DNA from: Flavobacterium sp. H122
Lineage (GTDB): Bacteria > Bacteroidota > Bacteroidia > Flavobacteriales > Flavobacteriaceae
DNA length: 64,000 nt
Direction: 5' to 3'
Assembly (NCBI RefSeq): GCF_004959765.1
Contig: NZ_SJZD01000005.1
Span: 49,542-113,541, forward strand
Of this stretch, positions 54,081-63,564 are shown piece after piece (positions within the stretch are counted from its first letter, which is position 1; every line of letters begins with the position of its first letter). The translations under genes were made by a program, and so were the position numbers. Under the pieces are notes generated by a model, which saw only the letters and a program-made list of their open reading frames with translations, was not told the origin of the DNA and did not search any database.

Positions 54081-55341
54081 AAATAATGGCTATTAAAGTC
54101 GTCAACACAAAAAACAATAGTAACAATGTTATTTCAGGAAGAATATCCAAAACCCCTCCATTACGCAGCAACACATCATAAAAAGCATTCAGTCCCCAAT
54201 TCATAGGTGAAATATGAGAAAACAACTGCATTATTTTAGGCATGGCAAATACTGGTACCCAAACCCCGCCAATTGCTGCTAAAATCACTACAGATGTTGC
54301 TCCGAATGGCGCCGATTGCTCCTGTGTTTTCGCAATTGTACCCAGTAAAATTCCAAATCCCACTGCGGCCAATCCTGAAAAAAGAGCAACAATACTCATC
54401 AGCAACAGCTTGCCGTTTATGTCTAAAACCGGTAAATCCAAATAAGGAAAAAGGTAAACACCAACTACCACCATAAGCCAAAACTGAATCATACAAATAA
54501 TCAGGTAGGTTGCGGTTTTTCCTAAAATAACTATAGCGTAAGGAACTGGATTAGTAATTAAACGCACTAAAGTTCCCTGACTTTTTTCTTTAACAATATT
54601 GATTGAAAGAGGCACCACAATGAAGAAAATAGCAAAAAGTGTCCAAGCCGGAACGTTATGCTGTACCGAATTAGGTATTATTTCCTTATCATTCTTCGTA
54701 GGAACAATTTCCTTAAACGAAATGAAATTCTTTTGTTCAAACAAAGGCTCGCCTGTTTCTCCAAGCTGATCCTGAAAAGTTGCATAAATTGACTTGGTTT
54801 CAATTTGAGAAATCAACTTATCAATAGCACTTTTTACACCATTTTTAAAAGCCAGTTGCGTTGCAGGGTCAAAATAAAGATTTACCTGTTTTGGTTTCAG
54901 TTCTTTAGCAGCAACAGCAACTTTCGTAGAATCTTCCATTCCAAAATTACTCAGAATTTTTTCTACATTTTGGTTCACCTTTGTTTGTAAATCTTTGCTC
55001 AGGTCATCAGGAATGACAATTGCCATTTGGTACTTTCCTTTAAAAACCAGCTCCTGAGCTAATTCTTCAGTTATCGTTTTTTTATCAATCTGCGAAACGA
55101 TTTCAAACGAACCGCTTTCTTTAAGATTTTTAACAACCGATCCGGCAATTTCGCCTTTATCATTATCTACAAACAAAACAGGAATTTTTGACTCCGAAAC
55201 TGTTTTGAATGTACTGTCCTGAATTAATGTGATTGTAATAATTAAAACCAATGGCATTATAAAAAGAATAACCAAACCGCCAAAATCACGCTTCAGCAGT
55301 AAAATTTCTTTATAAACTGACATCCAAAATTTATGCATCAT
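54055..55341 (-). CDS. ABC-2 type transporter permease
   Basis: 428 residues. N-terminal helix (about 20-38), a large extracytoplasmic domain (about 40-215), then five further helices including V-P-L-S-I-N-I-V-K-E-K-S-Q-G-T-L-V-R-L-I-T (about 236-256), the ABC-2 signature. It starts M-M-H-K-F-W. Overlaps the ATPase gene by 11 bases. Substrate unknown; a flexirubin intermediate or lipid is a natural candidate. Confidence 0.88.
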   Translation of the reverse strand: MMHKFWMSVYKEILLLKRDFGGLVILFIMPLVLIITITLIQDSTFKTVSESKIPVLFVDNDKGEIAGSVVKNLKESGSFEIVSQIDKKTITEELAQELVFKGKYQMAIVIPDDLSKDLQTKVNQNVEKILSNFGMEDSTKVAVAAKELKPKQVNLYFDPATQLAFKNGVKSAIDKLISQIETKSIYATFQDQLGETGEPLFEQKNFISFKEIVPTKNDKEIIPNSVQHNVPAWTLFAIFFIVVPLSINIVKEKSQGTLVRLITNPVPYAIVILGKTATYLIICMIQFWLMVVVGVYLFPYLDLPVLDINGKLLLMSIVALFSGLAAVGFGILLGTIAKTQEQSAPFGATSVVILAAIGGVWVPVFAMPKIMQLFSHISPMNWGLNAFYDVLLRNGGVLDILPEITLLLLFFVLTTLIAIIYDKKKRAV

Positions 55342-56086
55342 CTCTTAATTCTTTTCCGGTTAATGAAATAAAAACATCTTCAAGATTATGCGAATTAGGT
55401 GTGCCTGCAATAAGTCCTTCGGGAGTTCCCTGAGCATAAATATTTCCTCTGTCAATGATGGCAATATGCGAACAAAAATCCTGTGCCTCAGTCAAATGAT
55501 GTGACGTATAGATAATGGTAGTCCCATTTTCATTGAGTTCTTTCAGGTATTCAATAATTACATGCTTTGACTGCACATCCACACCTACGGTAGGTTCGTC
55601 CAGAAACAAAACTTTGGGTTCATGAAGAATTCCGGCTATCAGGTTTACTCTGCGCTTCATGCCGCCTGAGAAAGTATCCACTTTTTTATTGGCAAATTTA
55701 AGCAAGCCTAAATGCTCCAAAGCAGTATCTACTTTAGTCCTGAGTTCTTTACCTTTAAGCCCGTACATGCTCCCGAAATAGATTAAATTTTCGCGTGCCG
55801 TCAATGTGGGATATAAAGCATATTCCTGAGGAACGACACCAATTATTTTTTTTATTTCAGTAGCATTTTTATCGTAAGACAACCCATTAATGGTAAATTT
55901 GCCTGAAGTAGGCTTCACCAAACCACAGAGCATTGAAATCAAAGTGGTTTTACCGGCTCCGTTAGGTCCCAGCAAGCCAAAAATTTCTTTTTCCGCCACA
56001 ACCAGACTAAGATTGTTTACAGAAAAATCTTCAGCCTCTTTATATTTTTTATAAAGTGCTTCAATATGGATAATTGACTCACTCAT
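55331..56086 (-). CDS. ABC transporter ATP-binding protein
   Basis: 251 residues. Walker A G-P-N-G-A-G-K-T (about 39-46), signature F-S-G-G-M-K-R-R, Walker B V-L-F-L-D-E-P-T-V-G-V-D and the switch His in Y-T-S-H-H-L. Two bases separate it from the upstream BtrH-like gene. With the ABC-2 permease it forms an exporter of the DrrAB/NodIJ type. Confidence 0.93.
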   Translation of the reverse strand: MSESIIHIEALYKKYKEAEDFSVNNLSLVVAEKEIFGLLGPNGAGKTTLISMLCGLVKPTSGKFTINGLSYDKNATEIKKIIGVVPQEYALYPTLTARENLIYFGSMYGLKGKELRTKVDTALEHLGLLKFANKKVDTFSGGMKRRVNLIAGILHEPKVLFLDEPTVGVDVQSKHVIIEYLKELNENGTTIIYTSHHLTEAQDFCSHIAIIDRGNIYAQGTPEGLIAGTPNSHNLEDVFISLTGKELRDDA

Positions 56087-56088
56087 TT

Positions 56089-57084
56089 TTAAATAGCTTT
56101 TTTAAGTTTTTTGAAGAATGCTTCTTCTAAATCAGATAAATGAAGCAACTCATCTGCAAGACTGTTGTAAACATCCTCCTGATTACTTCTTTTTTTATAA
56201 ACACGTGCTGCATTAACGGCAAAATCACGCCATTGATCCCCTATGCCGGTCATTTCGGCAGAAAGTTTTTTCAATTCGTCATTTTTCAAAATCTCAGAAG
56301 CTTCCTGTAAAAAAGCAGCATAAATAAAACGGAAACCGCCGCCTCCTGTACCTATTTCTTCCTGCATTCTGACCATTTGTGCCAAATAATGATTTGCTAC
56401 TTTTACCCCTTTTGATTTAGGCCATTTTCTGATACTTCTTGCCAGAAAACGCATTCCTCCAACACCTACAATAGGCATAGGTGCCAGCATAGCATTGCAG
56501 GTATCTTTAATCCCTTTTTTAATAGCCGAAGCCAAATTGATATTTTCAGGAATAAATGTCGGGTAGTACATATGCCCTTTTGGTGCTAATGCTCCTTTTG
56601 CAAAACGTACTTTTTCAAGTTCATTTTCAGTTAATGTGGTAACCGTTTCCATTACCGGATCACTGATTAAAAAAGTATTTTCATTTTTCCCGTACACCAC
56701 CAAATTATGGGCATTGAAATGAAAGCGGTACTCATCAGGAAAATACGTCAGATTGTAAACTCCAACCTGCAGTCCTGAAGGTATATTTTTATTTAGATTT
56801 TCTTCCAAAGCCTTTTGGGCAGACTGCGGATTCGAAAACCTAACTCTTTTTACTTTTATTCCTAATCTTTTGGCCGCTTTGTTAAAAATAGAGCCAGGCA
56901 TAGGTCTGTAACTGATAGCCGGAGCATGATTTACTTTTAACAAAGGCAAATAGAAGAAAAACAATCCTGAACCAATACCAAAAACCATAGGCTCACTGAT
57001 ATTAATTCCGTGATGCTTCAACAAATTTGAAGCCACTCCGTTTTCGCAATGCGCAGATTGATGATGAATGAAATTAGTTTCCAT
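56089..57084 (-). CDS. BtrH N-terminal-domain protein
   Basis: 331 residues. The start F-I-H-H-Q-S-A-H-C-E-N-G-V-A-S-N-L-L (H12, C13) matches the BtrH-type N-terminal domain, papain-like; BtrH itself moves an aminoacyl group from an ACP to an aminoglycoside in butirosin synthesis. The second half, about 180-331, is helical with G-T-G-G-G-G-F-R-F. Here it may transfer an acyl group from an ACP to another part of the flexirubin. It overlaps the upstream 134-residue gene by 11 bases. Function in the cluster unproven. Confidence 0.78.
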   Translation of the reverse strand: METNFIHHQSAHCENGVASNLLKHHGINISEPMVFGIGSGLFFFYLPLLKVNHAPAISYRPMPGSIFNKAAKRLGIKVKRVRFSNPQSAQKALEENLNKNIPSGLQVGVYNLTYFPDEYRFHFNAHNLVVYGKNENTFLISDPVMETVTTLTENELEKVRFAKGALAPKGHMYYPTFIPENINLASAIKKGIKDTCNAMLAPMPIVGVGGMRFLARSIRKWPKSKGVKVANHYLAQMVRMQEEIGTGGGGFRFIYAAFLQEASEILKNDELKKLSAEMTGIGDQWRDFAVNAARVYKKRSNQEDVYNSLADELLHLSDLEEAFFKKLKKAI

Positions 57085-57478
57085 TATAATTCTTTAATTC
57101 TTCTATTGTAATTTCGAATGCCTGAGCATATTTCGAAAGAATTTTTTCATTTAATTTTTTAAATACCGAAGGCTTGCCATGGCGTTTCACTCTCCATGTC
57201 CACATACCCACATAACCTGCCAGTGTTATCCAATCCATTTTATGGACTTCCATAAAATAAACTATTGGACTTGCCACACCGTTTTTTACATCAGATTTGG
57301 CCTGCTCAATCCGTTCGTTAATATCCTGAATCGAATTCTCGAGTGCAATTGTTTTAGGTTCCCAACCGGTGCTTAAAGCTGTGGTGTAATTTCCATTTTC
57401 ATCAGTTGCATAACAAAGCTCTCTCAAATTGCTTTTTGAAAGGTTACTTTTATCCTGAGGTACTTCTTCTTTTTTCAT
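57074..57478 (-). CDS. 134-residue protein of unknown function, HTH-like tail
   Basis: 134 residues, soluble. The last 40 residues (K-Y-A-Q-A-F-E-I-T-I-E-E-L) look like the end of an XRE-type helix-turn-helix, though the full motif is not convincing. The middle has W-I-T-L-A-G-Y-V-G-M-W-T-W-R-V. Located between the hotdog and BtrH genes, both with overlaps, so it is probably part of that step. I do not recognise the family. Confidence 0.6.
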   Translation of the reverse strand: MKKEEVPQDKSNLSKSNLRELCYATDENGNYTTALSTGWEPKTIALENSIQDINERIEQAKSDVKNGVASPIVYFMEVHKMDWITLAGYVGMWTWRVKRHGKPSVFKKLNEKILSKYAQAFEITIEELKNYNGN

Positions 57479-57936
57479 TACTTCTCCTGGATGAATAAAT
57501 TGATTTCCGCTTCTAAAAGCAATTCCTTATCCATTGTGGTTTTACACAGCATTGTACAAATACTGTAATTCTCTCCATCAAAACGTGAATGTAAAACAGC
57601 TTCGGTTGTAATTGTTTCGTCCATTTTAGGCAACGCATACACTTTTGCTTTTTTAATTCCGCTGATAAAACCAATAACTTCAACATCCTCCTTCACTTTT
57701 TGATTTTCATCAAGAAAAAAAGTCTGTCCTACAATAGCTGAACAGGTTTGCGCAGCATTTTCAATTAAACCAGCCTCAGAAAAACCATTCGCATCTGCAA
57801 ACAGATTGTCCGGCTTTATTTTAAAAACAGTCTTTACTTCATGATCATTAAGATCCAAAATAAAATCCACCATAAGCATTGGTGCTCTATGAGGCAGGTA
57901 ATTTTGAATTTCTATTACATTTTGTAAAAACTCCAT
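57478..57936 (-). CDS. Hotdog dehydratase-like protein 1 (ApeP-like)
   Basis: 152 residues. Y-L-P-H-R-A-P-M-L-M-V-D (about 13-24) and the G-L-I-E-N-A-A-Q-T helix (about 76-84) with the conserved Glu match the FabZ/ApeP hotdog group; the H-F-P-G loop is absent. Such proteins dehydrate 3-hydroxyacyl-ACP in polyene synthesis. It shares one base with the 134-residue gene. The next hotdog lies 3 bases away. Confidence 0.75.
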   Translation of the reverse strand: MEFLQNVIEIQNYLPHRAPMLMVDFILDLNDHEVKTVFKIKPDNLFADANGFSEAGLIENAAQTCSAIVGQTFFLDENQKVKEDVEVIGFISGIKKAKVYALPKMDETITTEAVLHSRFDGENYSICTMLCKTTMDKELLLEAEINLFIQEK

Positions 57937-57939
57937 ACA

Positions 57940-58374
57940 TTATTGTGCTAAAACAGTTTTCATTTGCCCGCGGGCAATTTCTTTATCATCAACTTTAGCA
58001 GAAATATCCACTAAAGTAACTCCCATAAACTCATGTAAAACGTTAACCGTAGTTTCTATATTTTTCCCTAAAGAAGGTAAATCTAAAATTTCTATACTTT
58101 TAATCGAGCCAATATACCCTGTAGGTGCCGGCTCGTTTTTTAAATAATACTGGTAACCTGTAAATAATGCTACAGATTGTGCCATATGCTCAATAAGTCC
58201 TGATTCCTGAAACTTTCCTTCATTAAAAAAAATATTTTCTGAAGAGACTGTTAATCCTGCTTTAACTTGATTTTCATCAAAAGAAAGCAATTTATCAACC
58301 ATTACAAACGGAAATTTTTGAGGAATTAAGTTCCCAACAAAAGCGGCATCTAAAATAGGTAGTGTTTTTCCCAT
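57940..58374 (-). CDS. Hotdog dehydratase-like protein 2
   Basis: 144 residues from the ATG at 58374 (M-G-K-T-L-P). F-P-F-V-M-V-D-K-L (about 21-29) and G-L-I-E-H-M-A-Q-S (about 60-68) parallel the previous protein, but the His-Arg pair of the first motif is replaced (P-Q-K-F-P). The two may form a heterodimer. Its ATG overlaps the DarB stop by one base. Confidence 0.75.
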   Translation of the reverse strand: MGKTLPILDAAFVGNLIPQKFPFVMVDKLLSFDENQVKAGLTVSSENIFFNEGKFQESGLIEHMAQSVALFTGYQYYLKNEPAPTGYIGSIKSIEILDLPSLGKNIETTVNVLHEFMGVTLVDISAKVDDKEIARGQMKTVLAQ

Positions 58375-59507
58375 CAGCAAACTGTTAAATAGGCATAAGA
58401 GTATGAGAATCTTCCGCTTTCAGGAACTGACAAAAGAATTTTTTCGCCTTTCTTAAGTTTACCTGAATTCATCAATTCCTCCAACATTAAATATATTGAT
58501 GCTGAACCAACATTACCAACATTTTTAAGGTTCATAAACCATTTTTCTTTTGGCACTTCAATCCCTTTTTCTGCAAGATTTCTATACAAACCATCTACAA
58601 AATAATGAGAGGAAACATGCGGTAAAAAATAATCAATATCACTTACTGTTATATTGTTTTTATCCATAGCCCCTTTCATGCTCAAAGCTCCTTTTTCCAG
58701 AATATACTGGTCCAGTAACTTCACATCCTGCTTTATAGAGAAAACTGATTGTTCCAGCCATTCATTGGCATTATAATCACTCCATGGTTTTATACTGCCA
58801 TCCTCCTGTTTGTCACCACCTGCATACATACATGCTTCCAGTTCATGCGCATAGGAAAATGCCTCCATCCATTCAATTTTTAATGAAATTTCACCTTTTG
58901 GTTTATTTTCCAATAAAAAAGCGGCTGCACCATCAGAAAGCATCCAACGTAAAAAATCTTTTTTGAAAGCAATAATAGGCTGTTCTTCCAGATTTTTTAA
59001 ATTGATTATCTCATTCTCGAATTTTTCAGATTTCATCCAGGTAGAAACTCTTTCCGATCCTGTACAAACAGCATTTTGAGTATTTCCTGATTTTACAGAC
59101 AAGTATCCGAATTTCAAAGCATTCATACCTGCATTGCAAACCCCTGAAGAAGAGTTCAATTCTACCGATCGATTATTCAATAATCCGTGAACCATAGCTG
59201 CATGAGAAGGCAGTAAATTATCCGGCGTAGATGTGCCACATGAAAGCACCTGAATATCATCAACAGAAAACGTATCATCACAGAGCTGTTCGATTGCCAG
59301 TTTGGTCAATCCTGCATTTGTATGTGTTGGTACTCCATTTTCATCCAATGCATAGTAACGGGTAACAATACCGTTATTACGCAAAATAATTCTTCTGGCT
59401 TTTGATGCCGTATTATTTATCAAACCAAGAAAAGATTCCATTTCGTCATTAGAAATGGGCCTATTAGGCAAAAACTTTCCTGATTTTGTAATGTAAACTT
59501 CAAACAT
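58374..59507 (-). CDS. darB: DarB, ketosynthase III-type enzyme of dialkylresorcinol synthesis
   Basis: 377 residues. FabH-like triad: C124 (S-G-V-C-N-A-G), H297 (L-P-H-V-S-S) and N332 (G-N-V-G-S-A-S). In known systems DarB joins two acyl units to form the cyclic precursor of 2,5-dialkylresorcinol. Its place directly next to darA supports the name. It is longer than FabH (about 320) by an insert near 150-260. Confidence 0.9.
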   Translation of the reverse strand: MFEVYITKSGKFLPNRPISNDEMESFLGLINNTASKARRIILRNNGIVTRYYALDENGVPTHTNAGLTKLAIEQLCDDTFSVDDIQVLSCGTSTPDNLLPSHAAMVHGLLNNRSVELNSSSGVCNAGMNALKFGYLSVKSGNTQNAVCTGSERVSTWMKSEKFENEIINLKNLEEQPIIAFKKDFLRWMLSDGAAAFLLENKPKGEISLKIEWMEAFSYAHELEACMYAGGDKQEDGSIKPWSDYNANEWLEQSVFSIKQDVKLLDQYILEKGALSMKGAMDKNNITVSDIDYFLPHVSSHYFVDGLYRNLAEKGIEVPKEKWFMNLKNVGNVGSASIYLMLEELMNSGKLKKGEKILLSVPESGRFSYSYAYLTVC

Positions 59508-59514
59508 AGTATTT

Positions 59515-60417
59515 TTAAACCCCTTTAAAGTATGTTGTTTCTTTTCTAATCTTATTAAAAACCAATGGGTATTTCAAAAGGTGCAAGATATATACAATTG
59601 GTGAGATTAACCAAATTGCAACCAATAAATAAACATTAAATGCTTTCAGCAGTTTAGGGCGTGAATTAGGTCTGTTAATGATCAAATTTGCCCATTTTTT
59701 AAACATTTTATTCGCTTTTTTATCCATTTCAACTAAAAAAGGTCTGATCTCGACTGCATCAGCAGCTATTAAATTCTGCTGCAGTGTCCCGAAAGAATTA
59801 TTTTTTAAATTGTCAAGAATAACTTTCCCGAATTTTGAAGCACCATTGATTTCTTCATCTGAAACCCCCGGCTTGGGAAAAATACCGAACTTTTCCTTTT
59901 TCCCTGTAAACATCCATTCAACTATAGTAATTACACTTACATGATTGATATGTCTGTCAACAAGAGCAATATTACCCACTAATTGTGCATTAAGCTCTTT
60001 AAGGATAATCTTCATTTTTTCCTGTGCCATTACCCACATGTTACGGGCACCAATTACTGTTACAACCGGAGTTCCGTTAAAAAGTGTTTTAGCATACTCA
60101 CTCTTTAAAAATGAATTCACAGGAATAGAAGGCGACAGATACCACACCTGATATCCCAGAACAATCAAATCATATTTTTGATTCAATACTTCCTGAGACG
60201 GAGGCAGTACTTTTGCCGGAATATGTAAAAATGATTCTGGAAAGGCATTAAAAAAAACTTCCTTTTTCCACGGAAACGGAAAAGGCTTCTCCAAACTGAT
60301 ATCGCAAAACGTAACATTGATACTTTCATCAGAAAGTAAAGGAAGTGCTATGTTTTTAACAATATCCTCAAGCTGTCCTGATTGTGTATAGTATAGAAAT
60401 AGTACGTTTTTTTTCAT
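59515..60417 (-). CDS. darA: DarA, dialkylresorcinol condensing enzyme / aromatase
   Basis: 300 residues, flavodoxin-like. The start F-L-Y-Y-T-Q-S-G-Q-L (about 7-16) is the phosphate-binding loop; V-I-G-A-R-N-M-W and two C-terminal hydrophobic helices are characteristic of DarA. With DarB it forms the dialkylresorcinol that is esterified in flexirubins. The known arrangement darA-darB is intact. Confidence high from the DarB neighbour. Confidence 0.88.
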   Translation of the reverse strand: MKKNVLFLYYTQSGQLEDIVKNIALPLLSDESINVTFCDISLEKPFPFPWKKEVFFNAFPESFLHIPAKVLPPSQEVLNQKYDLIVLGYQVWYLSPSIPVNSFLKSEYAKTLFNGTPVVTVIGARNMWVMAQEKMKIILKELNAQLVGNIALVDRHINHVSVITIVEWMFTGKKEKFGIFPKPGVSDEEINGASKFGKVILDNLKNNSFGTLQQNLIAADAVEIRPFLVEMDKKANKMFKKWANLIINRPNSRPKLLKAFNVYLLVAIWLISPIVYILHLLKYPLVFNKIRKETTYFKGV

Positions 60418-60422
60418 TTAAA

Positions 60423-61304
60423 TCAGTTTTTTAATTTCCCCCAAAAATCAAAATAATTAAACCATTGTAAAGGATATTTATCTAAAATAGATTCCACGCT
60501 TTGGGTATAGGCTTTTAAAAGTCCTTTTTCATCACGTTGTTTCACTTGTGCTACGCGGGCGTATAAATGATAATGCAAATCAGGTTCCTTCATGACATAA
60601 ACAAAAACCACGGGAACTTTTAATCTTGATGCTATCAGAAAAGGACCGGCCGGAAACTGGGTTTCTTCACCCAAAATCGTTTCTGATATTGTTTTAGTGC
60701 CTTCAAAATAACGGTCACCGGTAAAACAAATCAATTCATTATTTGCTAAAGCACTGTTTATTTCAAAAATATGAGACAAGTCTTCTTTAACAATAATAAA
60801 TTTTATGGATGATTTGTTAGTTACGCTTTCGAGATATTCTTTGATAATGGAATGCTCCATGTCAGTAGTAACCAAATTAATCTGACAATCCAAATCGATT
60901 TCGCCAAAAAAATGTTCGGCTATTTCAAAATTGCCTACATGCGCACTGATTAAAACTCCGCCTCTTTTTTCTGCCAACAAATCTTTCAGTAATTCTATAC
61001 CATCAAATTCATAGGTGAATTTATTTCTCAATCCGGCTGAAATTGCTGTCTTATCGATAATGGTCTGTCCAAAAGTAAAATAGCTTTTATACACACACCA
61101 TTTTGCCTTAAAAAAAGAATATCCTAACCGGTCATGAAAATAATAATACATGGCACGATTTGATTTCTTTTCGAATAAGAAATAATAAAAAGCTACAAAA
61201 ATCAAAACAGAATAAGCTGCTTTGATTCCGAGCTTTTTTATACAGAAAACAAATATTTTATATCCTAGAAGCGTTCCTTTAGATTTTCCGTCCCACTCGC
61301 TCAT
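60423..61304 (-). CDS. LpxL/HtrB-like lysophospholipid acyltransferase
   Basis: 293 residues. An N-terminal helix (about 28-45) and the motif H122-V-G-N-F-E127, the H-x4-D/E acyltransferase site, are visible. C-terminal L-Q-W-F-N-Y-F-D-F-W-G is typical of the family. Fits the ApeD-type slot: transfer of an acyl or aryl polyene chain. It ends 6 bases before darA. Confidence 0.85.
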   Translation of the reverse strand: MSEWDGKSKGTLLGYKIFVFCIKKLGIKAAYSVLIFVAFYYFLFEKKSNRAMYYYFHDRLGYSFFKAKWCVYKSYFTFGQTIIDKTAISAGLRNKFTYEFDGIELLKDLLAEKRGGVLISAHVGNFEIAEHFFGEIDLDCQINLVTTDMEHSIIKEYLESVTNKSSIKFIIVKEDLSHIFEINSALANNELICFTGDRYFEGTKTISETILGEETQFPAGPFLIASRLKVPVVFVYVMKEPDLHYHLYARVAQVKQRDEKGLLKAYTQSVESILDKYPLQWFNYFDFWGKLKN

Positions 61305-61309
61305 TTAGG

Positions 61310-61561
61310 TTATCCCTTTGCTTTTATTTTATTTTCTATTAAATCGTAAAACTTTTGAAATGTATCAATACCGATAAAATCAGCTTCTCCTAACTTTACA
61401 CCAAAATTTGCTTCGATAGTCACTACTAAATCCACGTAATCAAGACTATCCAGCCCTAAAGTTTCCTTTAGACCTGCTTCTGGAGTAATTGTATCCCCAT
61501 CTACTTCAAATTCTTCAACCAAAAAACCGTTGATAATGTCAATAATTTCTTCTTTAACCAT
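61310..61561 (-). CDS. Acyl carrier protein 2
   Basis: 83 residues from the ATG at 61561 (M-V-K-E-E); a GTG nine bases upstream is less likely. Attachment Ser in L-G-L-D-S-L-D-Y-V-D-L (S39). Acidic, typical ACP. It probably serves the KS directly upstream, and DarA/DarB. Distinct in sequence from the ACP at 51618. Confidence 0.9.
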   Translation of the reverse strand: MVKEEIIDIINGFLVEEFEVDGDTITPEAGLKETLGLDSLDYVDLVVTIEANFGVKLGEADFIGIDTFQKFYDLIENKIKAKG

Positions 61562-61569
61562 TGTAAACA

Positions 61570-62790
61570 CTAGACTTTTTTAACTATTAATGCCGAATTT
61601 GTACCGCCAAATCCGAAAGAATTCGACAAAAATAGGTCAATTTTTTTATTTATGGTAGTTGTAGCTAAATTTAATTTTTTAGAATCTTCGTCAGGAGTTT
61701 CAAAATTGATGTTTGGAGCTACGAAAGAATGCTGCATCATTAAAATGGAATAGATCACTTCACTTGCACCCGCCATCCAGCATTCATGACCCGTCATCGA
61801 TTTTGTAGAACTCACCAAAGTATTGTATTCTCCAAAAATCTGATGTATTGCCTTAGCCTCGTTTGCATCACCTACAGGGGTAGAAGTAGCGTGGGCATTT
61901 ATATAATCTATCTGGCTTGGGTCAACGCCTGCCTGTTCAAGAGCTTTTTTCATTGCTGCCGCAGGCCCATCAACATTTGGAGTTGAAATATGTCCGCCGT
62001 TTGATGAAAATCCGTAGCCTACCACTTCAGCTATAATTGGAGCACCTCTTTTAACAGCCGACTCATAACTTTCCAAAATAAGTGTTGCTCCCCCGCCTGA
62101 AGGAACTAATCCGTTACGGGAAGCATCGAAAGGACGTGAAGCATTTGTCGGATTTTGTTCATCTGTGGAAAAAACACCAAGACCGTCAAAACTTGCCATA
62201 GCATACTTATTGATTTCCTGGGCTCCGCCGCAGATAATCATATCTTGAAGTCCGCTTTTGATCAGATGAAATCCCAAACCTACCGAGTGTGATCCACTGG
62301 CACAAGCGGCACTGATTGTAAGATTTACACCTTTCAGTCTGAAAACAGTCGATAAATTCATAGTTACTGTGGAATTCATCGATTTGAAAATAGCTCCGGA
62401 ACCTATCAAAGCTGTATCTTTTTTATCCCGGATAATATCTGTAGCCTCTATAACTGCAAGTGAAACGCTGTCGTTCCCATAAATAATACCTACTTCGTTT
62501 TCATCAAAGAAGCTGTCTTCTATTTTAGCATTTTTTAATGCTTCAATAGTAGCCATATAGGCATATTCTGTTTCTTCACCTATGCTGATACGTTGTCTTC
62601 GGTTTAGCAGACTTTTTAAATCAGGTCTGGGAACACTTCCGGTTAAAGCCGAACGAAAACCAAAACCTTTTCTTTCCTCATCAAAAATAATTCCTGACTT
62701 TCCTTCATAAAGCGAATTTTTCACCTCGTCCAACGAAGTACCAATACAAGAATAAATCCCCATCCCGGTTATAACCACTCTCCTATCCAT
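61570..62790 (-). CDS. Beta-ketoacyl-ACP synthase 3 (FabF-like)
   Basis: 406 residues, full-length KS with C163 (A-A-C-A-S-G), H300 (N-A-H-A-T-S-T-P) and H335 (M-T-G-H-E). Ends with N-S-F-G-F-G-G-T-N-S. Together with FabG (18 bases upstream) and ACP 2 it forms a chain-starting trio, as ApeR/ApeQ/ApeE in aryl polyene clusters. Confidence 0.92.
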   Translation of the reverse strand: MDRRVVITGMGIYSCIGTSLDEVKNSLYEGKSGIIFDEERKGFGFRSALTGSVPRPDLKSLLNRRQRISIGEETEYAYMATIEALKNAKIEDSFFDENEVGIIYGNDSVSLAVIEATDIIRDKKDTALIGSGAIFKSMNSTVTMNLSTVFRLKGVNLTISAACASGSHSVGLGFHLIKSGLQDMIICGGAQEINKYAMASFDGLGVFSTDEQNPTNASRPFDASRNGLVPSGGGATLILESYESAVKRGAPIIAEVVGYGFSSNGGHISTPNVDGPAAAMKKALEQAGVDPSQIDYINAHATSTPVGDANEAKAIHQIFGEYNTLVSSTKSMTGHECWMAGASEVIYSILMMQHSFVAPNINFETPDEDSKKLNLATTTINKKIDLFLSNSFGFGGTNSALIVKKV

Positions 62791-62807
62791 TCTTCAAAAA
62801 AGTAATT

Positions 62808-63539
62808 TTATGAATAAATCCCACCGTTTATATTAATAATCTCTCCTGTTATATAGCCTGCTTTTTTAGAAGCCAGAAAACCTACTAAATCAGCTACTTC
62901 CTGTGCTTCACCAAAACGATTTGCCGGAATTAGTTTCACTAATTCTTTTTCATCCAGATCCCCTGTCATATCCGTTCTGATAAAACCCGGTGCTACAGCA
63001 TTTACAGTAATATTTCTTTTTGCAACTTCCTGAGCCAGTGCTTTAGTTGCTGCCACAACAGCTCCTTTTGCCGCCGAGTAATTTGTCTGGCCTGCAGTTC
63101 CTTTTACACCGGAAACTGAAACCATATTTATAATTCTTCCGTATTTATTACGCAGCATTTTCTGCATAAAAAAACTCGTTACATTGAAAAATCCGTTAAG
63201 GCTGGTATTAATAACATTATTCCAATCTTCATGCGACATCCACATAAACAAACCGTCACGGGTAATCCCTGCATTATTTACAATAACTTCAACAACAGCA
63301 TCCGGATTTGCATCCTGCCATGCCGTCAAAGAATTTTTAACATCCTCAGCATCAGCGACGTTAAATTTAATAATTTCACCGGTAGCTCCAAATTCTTTAA
63401 CTTTTTCCAAAGTATTTTCAGCAGCTTCCTGATTACCCTGATAGTTGATCAGGATATGGTAATTTTTATCTTCAGCTAATTTTTGACAGACTGCGCTTCC
63501 AATTCCCCGGGAACCGCCTGTTACTAAAGCACATTTCAT
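62808..63539 (-). CDS. 3-Oxoacyl-ACP reductase, FabG-like
   Basis: 243 residues, SDR with T-G-G-S-R-G-I-G (7-14), N-N-A-G, S141, Y154 and K158. Spacing and I-N-G-G-I-Y-S end match FabG. It reduces the keto group after each condensation of the polyene chain. Upstream the WG-repeat gene ends 25 bases away. Confidence 0.92.
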   Translation of the reverse strand: MKCALVTGGSRGIGSAVCQKLAEDKNYHILINYQGNQEAAENTLEKVKEFGATGEIIKFNVADAEDVKNSLTAWQDANPDAVVEVIVNNAGITRDGLFMWMSHEDWNNVINTSLNGFFNVTSFFMQKMLRNKYGRIINMVSVSGVKGTAGQTNYSAAKGAVVAATKALAQEVAKRNITVNAVAPGFIRTDMTGDLDEKELVKLIPANRFGEAQEVADLVGFLASKKAGYITGEIININGGIYS

Positions 63540-63564
63540 ATTAGTATATATTCTTTTAATTCAA

